Source of the DNA: Bacteroidales bacterium
GTDB lineage: Bacteria; Bacteroidota; Bacteroidia; Bacteroidales; Azobacteroidaceae
Direction: 5' to 3'
DNA length: 6,070 bases
NCBI GenBank assembly: GCA_020860885.1
Contig: JAJBTS010000194.1
Location: forward strand, 1-6,070
Part shown: positions 1 through 6,070 of the stretch, piece by piece
How the letters are laid out: each line of letters begins with the position of its first letter
Position numbering within the stretch: the first letter of the stretch is position 1
The notes under the pieces: generated by a model
What the model saw: only the letters and a program-made list of their open reading frames with translations
What the model was told of the DNA's origin: nothing
Database searches by the model: none
Translations under genes and position numbers: made by a program

Positions 1-1190
1 ATGCTTTTATCCCCAGATACGATACGAGTTATACAGTAGGAAATAAAGATGCACTTTCTTCAAATTTTATCATAGCAGTAAGGGATTCAGGAATTGGAAT
101 TTCAAAAGAATCGATTGCAAACGTTTTTGAGCGTTTTTATAAAGTAAACACAGTTAACTTTGATTCTCATCTGGGAACAGGAATAGGATTGGCTTTGGTA
201 AGGAGCTTTACTCTTTTGCATAAAGGAGCTATAACCATTTTCAGTGAAAGAGATAAAGGTACTGATATTGTTGTTTATTTGCCTAAAGATCCCTCTGTTT
301 ATTCGGAAGAAGATTACTTATCTCTTATGGAAGAAACGATTATTGAGGAAAAAACTGAACATCAAAATATTATAGAATCTCCATCTGTCTCACCCATTGA
401 AGAAAGGGATATCCCGGAAAGTGGGCAAAAACGGATATTGATCGTTGAGGATAATGAAGATCTGAGAAAGATTATTGCTGATTTTTTAGGTCAGTACCAT
501 GAAATAATAGAAGCGGAAGACGGAATGAGAGCATCTGAATTATTATCTCAAATGAGAATAGATCTTATTATAACGGATATTATGATGCCAAGAAAAGATG
601 GTATTACTCTTTCCCGTGAAATAAAAGGAAATATTGAATATTCTCATATTCCCATTCTGTTACTTACTGCAAAAACAAGTCTGGATAGTAAATTAGAAGG
701 AGCCGATTCCGGAGCCGATTTTTATTTTGAAAAGCCACTGGACTTAAACTTACTAAGAATTACTCTTCAAAATATTTTTAACCGGCAACAACAATTAAAA
801 GAATACTATACTAAAAATTATTTTGTGGATGAAGTCGAATTATCCGCCAATGAAAAAGATAAAAACTTCTTAAATGAATTTGTTCAGTTGGTACAGGATA
901 ATTTAAGCAATCCGGAGCTAGATGTAAAATTCATAGCAACTCAGTTATCTATGAGCAGAAGCAAACTTTACCGTAAAATAAAAACGATGACCGATCGGTC
1001 AATTATTGAATTTATTCTTCATATACGGCTAAGGAGGGCAGCTCATTTAATTATCAAAGGAGATATGTCTTTTCTTGAATTTATTGATGAATTCGGAATA
1101 GAAAGTAAGCCCTATTTTACAAATGCGTTCAAAAAAGAATTTGGAGAAACACCGTCAGCTTTTGCGGCTAATCATAAAAAAAACATCTAA
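1..1190 (+). CDS. Hybrid two-component system regulator (HK-REC-AraC), 5'-truncated
   Basis: This is the C-terminal 395 residues of a one-chain sensor-regulator. The frame is open from position 3, so the gene starts outside the window; the TTG at 189 lies inside the kinase G2 box and is not a real start. Visible residues 22-95 are the end of the HATPase domain, with G1 box RDSGIGIS, F box FERFYK and G2 box GTGIGLAL. Residues about 143-265 form a receiver domain with acidic residues in VEDNED, phospho-acceptor Asp192 in TDIMMP (codon 576-578), the conserved Thr in LLLTAK and the Lys in EKPLD. Residues about 287-395 are an AraC-type double helix-turn-helix ending in FKKEFGETPSAF. In Bacteroidota, such proteins sense a glycan breakdown product in the periplasm and activate neighbouring polysaccharide-utilisation genes. 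The sensor domain is not visible, so the ligand is unknown. The next gene starts only 18 bp downstream on the same strand, so it is the likely target and may be co-transcribed. Confidence 0.95.
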   Translation, partial: AFIPRYDTSYTVGNKDALSSNFIIAVRDSGIGISKESIANVFERFYKVNTVNFDSHLGTGIGLALVRSFTLLHKGAITIFSERDKGTDIVVYLPKDPSVYSEEDYLSLMEETIIEEKTEHQNIIESPSVSPIEERDIPESGQKRILIVEDNEDLRKIIADFLGQYHEIIEAEDGMRASELLSQMRIDLIITDIMMPRKDGITLSREIKGNIEYSHIPILLLTAKTSLDSKLEGADSGADFYFEKPLDLNLLRITLQNIFNRQQQLKEYYTKNYFVDEVELSANEKDKNFLNEFVQLVQDNLSNPELDVKFIATQLSMSRSKLYRKIKTMTDRSIIEFILHIRLRRAAHLIIKGDMSFLEFIDEFGIESKPYFTNAFKKEFGETPSAFAANHKKNI

Positions 1191-1208
1191 AAACTAAAAT
1201 AAGAGAGT

Positions 1209-3347
1209 ATGATTAAAAAGGTATTTTACTTGTATTTGGGATTCTTTTTCCCTTTTGTATTTTTTTCCTGTGAGAATCCTTCTCCTGTAGTTTCTTCTAT
1301 ACAAGCCCAAGAGAACCGGGTAATTGAAGCTTTTAACGACAGTTGGTCTTTCAAGAAAGGAGATCTTGAATCTTCCACAGAATGGGAAAGCGTCCGGATT
1401 CCTCATACATGGAACAATGTAGATATGCAAACGAATCGTAATGATTTTTATGCAGGTGTAGCTTACTATAAGAAAACATATATCCCAGATCCGGAATTTC
1501 AAAACAAACGGATTTTCATTCGTTTTGAAGGTGTCGCTTCCACGGCCGAAGTTTATATCAATGGCGCCATTGCAGACAAACACGCAGGCGGATATTCTGC
1601 ATTTGCTATAGATCTTTCTACTTTATTAAAGTATGGAGAAGAAAATGAAATCCTGGTAAAGGTCGACAACGCCTCACGTCCGGATGTGGTTCCGGTTAAT
1701 CATCGACTCTTTGGTGTATATGGAGGTATTTACCGTCCGGTAGAATTAGTTGTTACAAATAAAATACATATTGCGGTAAATGATTATGCTTCACCGGGTG
1801 TATATATCAGCCAGGAAAATGTATCCGGACAATCAGCCGATGTCATAGTAAAAACAAAAGTGGATAACAAAACAGGTAAAAAGGATACGGTAACCGTCAA
1901 TACCCTTATTTATGATAGTGAAGGAAAACTGGTTGCCGGAAAAGAATCCCCTGCATTCCTTTCTCCTCAGGGTCGTAAGAATGTAATTGAAAAATTCTCT
2001 TTGAAAAATCCGCATTTATGGCAAGGGCTGGAAGATCCCTATTTATATAAAGTAGTAACACGAATCATTAAAAATGATGTTCTTATAGATGAGATAATAC
2101 AGCCTCTCGGATTGCGTCATTTTGAACTTATCGCCAGCGATGGAATGTATTTGAACGGTAAGAAAGTTCCTATGTACGGAGTGTGCCGGCATCAGGATTG
2201 GTGGCAACTGGGAAGTGCATTAACCACGAAAGAACATGATACGGATTTAGAGATCATAAAAGAGATTGGTGCAACCACAATTCGTTTGGCACATTATCAA
2301 CAATCGGAGTATTTCTATTCCAAATGCGATAGTATCGGTTTTATTGTGTGGGCGGAAATTCCTTTCGTAAACAGGGTTAGTACGGAAGAGCGCGATAATG
2401 CAAAACAACAGCTTACCGAATTGATACGCCAGAACTACAATCATCCTTCTATTTATGTGTGGGGATTGCATAACGAAGTCTACAAACCGCACGAATATAC
2501 AGTGGCGCTCACAACAGAATTAAACGACCTGGCCAAATCGGAAGATCCTTATCGTTATACTGTCCAGGTTAGCGGATACAACCGGATTGATCATCCTGTA
2601 AATAATAATGCGGATATACAAGGCATCAACCAGTACTTTGGGTGGTACAATGGCACATTGGACAGCTTACAAACCTGGGTACAAAAAGCAGAAACACAAT
2701 TTAGAGATTATAAAGTGATTTTCTCGGAATACGGTACGGAAGCAAACATCAATCAGCAAAGAGAAGTCGTTTCTAACCGTGGAGATTGCTGTGGATTTGA
2801 TAAAGATTACAACGAATCCTTTGCAACCCGGTTCCACGAAGAACATTGGAATGTAATTTCCAAACATCCATTCCTGGTCGCTTCCTATATCTGGAATACT
2901 TTTGATTTTGCAACTCCAATGTCTTCGCAGGGAAAAGTCGAATCCCGCAATATGAAAGGTTTGGTAACTTTCGACCGCAAAACAAAAAAAGATCCTTTTT
3001 ACTGGTATAAAGCAAACTGGAGCAAAGAACCTGTGCTTTATATTACCCAACGAAGGGTTGTAAACAGAGGAAATGAAATTACTCCTGTAACTGTATATTC
3101 AAATATAGGCATTCCTCGGTTATTTGTAAATGGCACTGAAATTACTTCTTCAAAAGCGGGTTATACTCCTGTGCATTATATTTTCGAAAATGTTCAGTTG
3201 AAAGAAGGAGAAAATACCGTAAGCGTAAAAGTAGAAAAAGAGGGTCAGGTTTATGAAGATAAGATTGTCTGGAATTATTCGGAAAAATACAAAGACTTAA
3301 ATAATCAGGCTCCCGAAGTTAGATTAAAAGAACATGTCGGACTTTAA
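1209..3347 (+). CDS. Glycoside hydrolase family 2, probable beta-galactosidase, lipoprotein
   Basis: A 712-residue GH2 enzyme that probably removes terminal beta-galactose from an oligosaccharide. The N-terminus is a lipoprotein signal: basic MIKK, a Phe-rich hydrophobic core and lipobox FFSC with Cys21 as the lipidated residue. Only one acidic residue follows the Cys, so the surface-export signal is weak and a periplasmic face is likely. Domain order: jelly-roll sugar-binding domain (about 38-185, ending in GGIYRPVEL), Ig-like domain (about 187-300), TIM barrel (about 303-605) and a C-terminal Ig-like domain of DUF4982 type (about 610-692). The acid/base is Glu423 in HPSIYVWGLHNE and the nucleophile Glu507 in FSEYG; both are intact. 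Other GH2 marks are RHQD (327-330), RLAHYQ (359-364), WAEIPF (381-386) and KGLVTFDR (583-590). The ATG at 1209 fits the signal peptide and follows a purine-rich AAGAGAG. The spacing (18 bp before, 14 bp after) indicates an operon. GH2 also contains glucuronidases and mannosidases; galactosidase is inferred from overall motif style. Confidence 0.93.
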   Translation: MIKKVFYLYLGFFFPFVFFSCENPSPVVSSIQAQENRVIEAFNDSWSFKKGDLESSTEWESVRIPHTWNNVDMQTNRNDFYAGVAYYKKTYIPDPEFQNKRIFIRFEGVASTAEVYINGAIADKHAGGYSAFAIDLSTLLKYGEENEILVKVDNASRPDVVPVNHRLFGVYGGIYRPVELVVTNKIHIAVNDYASPGVYISQENVSGQSADVIVKTKVDNKTGKKDTVTVNTLIYDSEGKLVAGKESPAFLSPQGRKNVIEKFSLKNPHLWQGLEDPYLYKVVTRIIKNDVLIDEIIQPLGLRHFELIASDGMYLNGKKVPMYGVCRHQDWWQLGSALTTKEHDTDLEIIKEIGATTIRLAHYQQSEYFYSKCDSIGFIVWAEIPFVNRVSTEERDNAKQQLTELIRQNYNHPSIYVWGLHNEVYKPHEYTVALTTELNDLAKSEDPYRYTVQVSGYNRIDHPVNNNADIQGINQYFGWYNGTLDSLQTWVQKAETQFRDYKVIFSEYGTEANINQQREVVSNRGDCCGFDKDYNESFATRFHEEHWNVISKHPFLVASYIWNTFDFATPMSSQGKVESRNMKGLVTFDRKTKKDPFYWYKANWSKEPVLYITQRRVVNRGNEITPVTVYSNIGIPRLFVNGTEITSSKAGYTPVHYIFENVQLKEGENTVSVKVEKEGQVYEDKIVWNYSEKYKDLNNQAPEVRLKEHVGL

Positions 3348-3361
3348 ATAATTATTATATC

Positions 3362-4906
3362 ATGAAAAAAAATGTTTTTATACTGTTATTATTAAATGTG
3401 TTAGTTTTAATCCCTATGTCTGGTCAGAACCAGAAGAAAGATAGAATACCTTTGCTTCATGGAGCTCACAGAGAAGGCAGACGTACCGATGCAGATATGC
3501 AACGTTGGCGTGAATATGGATTAGGACAGTTTATCCATTGGGGTATTTACGCCATTCCCGGTGGTGAATGGAATGGAAAAACTTTTACAGGAGCTGCCGA
3601 ATGGATCCGTGTATGGAAAGAAATACCCAATGAAACTTATGATAATCTTTACAAAGAATTCAACCCAACCGATTTTGATGCAAAACAATGGGCGAAACAG
3701 GCAAAAGATATGGGTGCGAAATACATGATCTTTACGACAAAACATCACGACGGTTTTTGTATGTGGCCCAGTAAGTACACCGACTACACCGTCGCGAATA
3801 CTCCTTACAAGAAAGACATTGTAAAGGAACTGGTCGATGCATATACTGCAGAGGGGATCGACGTTTACCTTTATTTTTCTATTATAGACTGGAGTCAGCC
3901 GGGATATGTATCCGGAGGGAATATTAACTCCCCTGATATCAAAAAAGCATATCAATCAGGAGAAGGACAAAATCCTTTCAAAACTCCGGAAGAGGAAAAA
4001 AAATACGAAGAGTTCAAAACGTTTACGCGCAATCAACTCTTGGAATTACTGGATAATTATCCGGCAATAAAAGGACTTTGGTTCGACGGTTCCTGGGATG
4101 TTGCCTGGGTAAGGAACGCTGCATGGGTAGACCAGCTCGGTCTCGAACTGAGGGAAAAACATCCCGGGCTGATTATCGGTAGCCGTTTCCGTTCTGATGA
4201 ATACGGCAACAGACACGTGGATGCAAACGGAGATCTGATTGATGATCACGACCAACGTTACGAACGAAATCTTCCTAATTCGCTGCAGGAAACGAAAGGA
4301 TTCGATTGGGATTGCGTGATGACGGTTCCTGAAAACCAGTGGGGATACCATAGAGATTGGTCTTGGACCTATGTGAAAACGCCTTACGATCTGATAGAAA
4401 TGATAGTCAAAGCGAATTCTATGGATGGAAATTTTGTTATCAATTTCGGACCGGATGGAAAAGGAAATATCCGGAAAGAAGAAGCTGATATTGCCAAAGG
4501 CGTAGGTGAATGGATGAAAGTAAATGGAGAAGCTATTTATGGAGTTCATCATTCCGTACTGGAAAAACAAGACTGGGGATATTCCACCCAAAAAGAAAAT
4601 AAAATATATTTGACGGTATTCAATAAACCGCTTAATAATCTGCTCCGGGTAAAAGTCCCCAGAAGTCAGAAAAAAGATATGATCTATGTAGTTAAAAAAG
4701 CACAGCTTTTATCTGACAAAGAAGATGTTATCTTGAATGGAGGTGGTAAACCAGGTACTTATTACCGGGATAAAATGGGTTCTTCTTATTATGACCTTAT
4801 CCTTCCGCAAAAAGTCCGCAATGCCACACAGCCCTTTGTGATTGTAATCGAACTGGAAGAAATCAATAAAGGAGATCAGGAATCTTACCAACAAGCTATC
4901 ACATAA
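3362..4906 (+). CDS. Glycoside hydrolase family 29, alpha-L-fucosidase type, secreted
   Basis: A 514-residue retaining GH29 enzyme, expected to release alpha-linked L-fucose or a structurally related sugar. A type I signal peptide covers about residues 1-21 (MKKN, a Leu/Val-rich core, then MSGQ). The catalytic barrel spans about 40-395. Family marks are GQFIHWGIY (55-63), TKHHDGF (126-132), the nucleophile Asp242 in LWFDGSW (codon 4085-4087), ENQWGYH (324-330) and the closing loop NFGPDGKGNI (361-370). A beta-sandwich domain follows (about 398-502). Glu301 in YERNLP is a candidate acid/base by its distance from Asp242; this is inference. The region 290-330 reads ERNLP then DWDCVMTVPENQWGY, without the TPE motif common in classical GH29 fucosidases. 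From memory it resembles the Bacteroides BT2192-like subgroup, for which mixed fucosidase and galactosidase activity has been reported. It begins 14 bp after the GH2 gene without a Shine-Dalgarno, and a terminator follows, so it is the last gene of the unit. Confidence 0.93.
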   Translation: MKKNVFILLLLNVLVLIPMSGQNQKKDRIPLLHGAHREGRRTDADMQRWREYGLGQFIHWGIYAIPGGEWNGKTFTGAAEWIRVWKEIPNETYDNLYKEFNPTDFDAKQWAKQAKDMGAKYMIFTTKHHDGFCMWPSKYTDYTVANTPYKKDIVKELVDAYTAEGIDVYLYFSIIDWSQPGYVSGGNINSPDIKKAYQSGEGQNPFKTPEEEKKYEEFKTFTRNQLLELLDNYPAIKGLWFDGSWDVAWVRNAAWVDQLGLELREKHPGLIIGSRFRSDEYGNRHVDANGDLIDDHDQRYERNLPNSLQETKGFDWDCVMTVPENQWGYHRDWSWTYVKTPYDLIEMIVKANSMDGNFVINFGPDGKGNIRKEEADIAKGVGEWMKVNGEAIYGVHHSVLEKQDWGYSTQKENKIYLTVFNKPLNNLLRVKVPRSQKKDMIYVVKKAQLLSDKEDVILNGGGKPGTYYRDKMGSSYYDLILPQKVRNATQPFVIVIELEEINKGDQESYQQAIT

Positions 4907-4943
4907 ATAAATATAAACTATTTATAAAATAAAAGTCCAAATG

Positions 4944-4998
4944 AGCCAAACAAAGACAGCCGATTGACGTACGGTAAAGTCTTTTGTTTGGCTTTTTT
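4944..4998 (+). terminator. Intrinsic terminator of the regulator-GH2-GH29 unit
   Basis: The left arm AGCCAAACAAAGAC (4944-4957) pairs with GTCTTTTGTTTGGCT (4979-4993), giving 14 base pairs with one bulged T (4982). The 21-base loop (4958-4978) can form a small inner CCG/CGG pairing (4960-4962 with 4972-4974). A run of six T (4993-4998) follows on the plus strand. It lies 37 bp after the GH29 stop codon and fits rho-independent termination. The minus strand has no comparable T-run directly after the stem, so it is less convincing as the terminator of the converging LysR gene. The remaining gap to 5073 shows no gene. Confidence 0.88.
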
Positions 4999-5073
4999 AT
5001 CGGCCAAGGCCAACCGTGGAACTAAGAAAAATTCAGGAATATGAGACTCTTAAGATATACGGAACTGTCCAAT

Positions 5074-5952
5074 TCATTTATTCTTATTTGCAATATCCCT
5101 AACAAAGTTAAACATGACTGGATTATCCTGCTTTTCACTATAATAAAAAGAAACAACAGACCGTTGCGGCATAAAGTCCAGTTCATAAACATTTACTTCG
5201 GCCAATATCCCATTCATGGCAGATCTGGGAACAATAGTGATTCCCATTCCCGCCTCAACCATTCTGACAGCAGTATCCAACTGATAGGATTCATGTTTTA
5301 CATCCGGCGAAAAACCTCCCATTTGACATAAACTAATAATTCTATCGAACAACCCTCTTCCAAATTCTCTGGGAAAAGATATATACGGCATATTTGAAAG
5401 TTGTTGCAAATCTTCTGCAACTTCTATTTTTCTATTAAATGATTTAGGCATTATCAACACATAGCTTTCATCGAATACTTTTTGAAGCTCAAGTCCTTCT
5501 GAGGATAAAGGACAACGGACAAAAGCAATATCGGCTTTTCCCGATTTAATTAATTCAATTTGTTCCGAAGTAGTATATTGACTCAATTTGATATTTACAT
5601 CCGGATATTTAAAAAGAAATTTGTTCACATATCTAAGTATCACAGGTACAACCGAACCGACCGAAGTAATATGTAATTGGCCTATTTTTCCATTATCGAT
5701 CTTTTTTATTTCTTTTTCAATTTCCGCAAATCCCGATAATAATGCCTCTCCTTTCTTTTTCAAATATTCACCTGCTTTTGTTAATACCACCTTCCGTTGG
5801 CTTCTTTTAAATAAAAGTACTCCTAATTCCTCTTCAAGCCTTTTTATAGTTCTTGTAAGAGGTGGTTGTGTTATGTGTAAAAGTTGTGCTGCCCGCCCGA
5901 AATGAAGTGTGGTAGCTAAGACATAAAAGTAGCGCAGATCGTTATTATTCAT
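5074..5952 (-). CDS. LysR-family transcriptional regulator
   Basis: A 292-residue LysR-type regulator, a cytoplasmic DNA-binding protein usually active as a tetramer and controlled by a small-molecule co-inducer. Residues 4-62 are the winged helix-turn-helix, with FGRAAQLLHITQPPLTRTI, then RLEEELGVLLFKR and LTKAG. Residues about 64-86 form the linker helix. Residues about 90-285 are the periplasmic-binding-protein-like effector domain, with ISFPREFGRG (191-200), QMGGFSPDV and EAGMGITIVPRSA (233-245). These effector motifs resemble the CatM/BenM/AlsR branch, which often senses small organic or aromatic acids; the ligand here is unknown. I chose the ATG at 5952; a TTG two codons upstream (5958) is in frame but less likely. 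The stop is TGA at 5074-5076. The gene converges on the glycosidase unit and diverges from the gene at 6035 across 82 bp, so the divergent gene is the likely target and autoregulation is plausible. Confidence 0.95.
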   Translation of the reverse strand: MNNNDLRYFYVLATTLHFGRAAQLLHITQPPLTRTIKRLEEELGVLLFKRSQRKVVLTKAGEYLKKKGEALLSGFAEIEKEIKKIDNGKIGQLHITSVGSVVPVILRYVNKFLFKYPDVNIKLSQYTTSEQIELIKSGKADIAFVRCPLSSEGLELQKVFDESYVLIMPKSFNRKIEVAEDLQQLSNMPYISFPREFGRGLFDRIISLCQMGGFSPDVKHESYQLDTAVRMVEAGMGITIVPRSAMNGILAEVNVYELDFMPQRSVVSFYYSEKQDNPVMFNFVRDIANKNK

Positions 5953-5958
5953 ACTCAA

Positions 5959-5979
5959 AAAGTATTAATAGAATATTTT
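5959..5979. promoter_or_regulatory. Candidate LysR operator (T-N11-A dyad)
   Basis: An imperfect inverted repeat: AAAGTATT (5959-5966), a five-base spacer, and AATATTTT (5972-5979), with seven of eight arm positions matching. Its core TATT-N5-AATA (5963-5975) fits the LysR-family T-N11-A box. It sits between the LysR gene and the divergent gene, just upstream of the proposed promoter of the latter, where an activator site would be expected. AT-rich DNA gives such dyads by chance, so this is a candidate only. Confidence 0.45.
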
Positions 5980-5990
5980 ACAGGTATTAA
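5962..5990 (+). repeat. Short direct repeat GTATTAA, 22-bp period
   Basis: GTATTAA occurs at 5962-5968 and again at 5984-5990, 22 bp start to start, which is about two helical turns. The first copy overlaps the left arm of the candidate LysR operator. Two half-sites on one face of the DNA would fit a regulator with recall and activation sites. The repeat is only 7 bp in AT-rich DNA, so chance is possible. Confidence 0.35.
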
Positions 5991-6006
5991 AGATATCTTA
6001 TTTTTG
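5977..6006 (+). promoter_or_regulatory. Candidate Bacteroides-type promoter for the rightward gene at 6035
   Basis: TATTTTTG at 5999-6006 exactly matches the Bacteroidota -7 consensus TAnnTTTG. A weak -33 element, TTTA, lies at 5977-5980 with an 18-bp spacer; the weak -33 fits a promoter needing an activator. Transcription would start near 6013, leaving a leader of about 22 nt before the ATG at 6035. Confidence 0.5.
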
Positions 6007-6018
6007 CTTATAACTAAA
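5988..6018 (-). promoter_or_regulatory. Weak candidate promoter for the LysR gene
   Basis: On the minus strand, TATCTTTA (5988-5995) matches seven of eight positions of TAnnTTTG. A TTTA at 6015-6018 lies 19 bp upstream as a possible -33 element. The LysR gene would then have a leader of about 30 nt. This would overlap the rightward promoter back to back, with the T-N11-A dyad just downstream of the LysR start site, where binding could repress the regulator's own gene. The motifs are short and the DNA is AT-rich. Confidence 0.3.
5990..5999. repeat. Perfect 10-bp palindrome AAGATATCTT
   Basis: AAGATATCTT is its own reverse complement. It lies directly upstream of, and touches, the -7 element at 5999-6006 and overlaps the candidate minus-strand -7 box. 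It could be a second protein-binding site or simply an AT-rich coincidence. Confidence 0.35.
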
Positions 6019-6034
6019 AGAAACCAGAGAAATT

Positions 6035-6070
6035 ATGAAAACTTTATTAAAAGCAACACTGATTATTATG
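6035..6070 (+). CDS. Start of an unidentified gene, 3'-truncated
   Basis: Only 12 codons are visible, reading MKTLLKATLIIM. The basic start followed by a hydrophobic stretch could be the beginning of a signal peptide or a first membrane helix. The ATG at 6035 follows a purine-rich CCAGAGAAATT and lies about 22 nt after the predicted transcription start, which supports it as a real start. It diverges from the LysR gene, so it is the likely target of that regulator. The function cannot be told from this fragment. Confidence 0.6.
   Translation, partial: MKTLLKATLIIM

Noticed and set aside
1081..1130. A degenerate second helix-turn-helix in the AraC domain (FLEFIDEFGIESKPYF)
   Set aside because: It departs from the usual IA..vGF pattern but keeps the Gly, the PYF and the following FKKEFG, so it is within normal family variation rather than a loss of function.
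189..1190. The TTG at 189 as the start of a stand-alone response regulator
   Set aside because: The frame is open to the window edge, and the upstream codons encode the G1, F and G2 boxes of a histidine kinase ATPase domain, so the gene is a longer hybrid protein.
1194..1583. Minus-strand open frame of 129 codons overlapping the GH2 start
   Set aside because: It lies antisense over the signal peptide and sugar-binding domain of a clear GH2 gene, has no recognisable motifs, and is Phe/Ile/Arg-rich as expected from an antisense reading.
2667..3050. Minus-strand open frames within the GH2 barrel
   Set aside because: Two overlapping antisense frames cover the GH2 nucleophile region; neither shows a domain or a plausible start context.
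4046..4591. Minus-strand open frame of 181 codons inside the GH29 gene
   Set aside because: It is fully antisense to the conserved catalytic region of GH29, and its Ile/Phe/Ser-rich composition has no domain features.
5018..5066. GGAACT at 5018-5023 and 5061-5066, and TCTTAAGA at 5048-5055, as a possible LysR terminator or regulatory repeat
   Set aside because: The repeat is direct, only 6 bp, and forms no stem; the palindrome has no loop or adjacent T-run on the minus strand.
5041..5331. Plus-strand open frame of 96 codons
   Set aside because: It overlaps the 3' end of the LysR gene on the opposite strand, and its composition reads as an antisense shadow.

Overview
The window looks like a carbohydrate-utilisation segment from an AT-rich member of the Bacteroidota, most likely a gut-type Bacteroidales. 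The reasons are a hybrid two-component regulator (histidine kinase, receiver and AraC-type DNA-binding domain in one chain), GH2 and GH29 glycosidases with export signals, weak or absent Shine-Dalgarno sequences, and an exact match to the Bacteroides-type -7 promoter element (TAnnTTTG) near the right end. The species cannot be determined from this sequence.

Layout: positions 1-1190 (+) hold the C-terminal part of a hybrid two-component system protein whose sensor and dimerisation regions lie outside the window. After 18 bp comes a lipoprotein GH2 enzyme, probably a beta-galactosidase (1209-3347, +). After 14 bp comes a secreted GH29 alpha-L-fucosidase-type enzyme (3362-4906, +). A strong intrinsic terminator (4944-4998) closes this unit. 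On the opposite strand is a LysR-family regulator (5074-5952). An 82-bp divergent promoter region separates it from a rightward gene of which only 12 codons are visible (6035-6070).

How the genes may work together: a GH2 beta-galactosidase and a GH29 fucosidase, both exported and in one tight run behind a glycan-sensing regulator, suggest stepwise trimming of a fucosylated or otherwise capped galactoside in the periplasm or at the outer membrane. No SusC/SusD pair, transporter or sulfatase is visible, so the substrate cannot be fixed. The LysR gene and its divergent neighbour look like a separate module with its own operator-like sequence.

I found no mobile element, CRISPR array, tRNA or rRNA, and no clear sign of a wholly new system. 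The items most worth a second look are the functional subgroup of the GH29 enzyme, the close coupling of the regulator gene to its presumed targets, and the LysR-type operator and promoter arrangement at 5959-6034.
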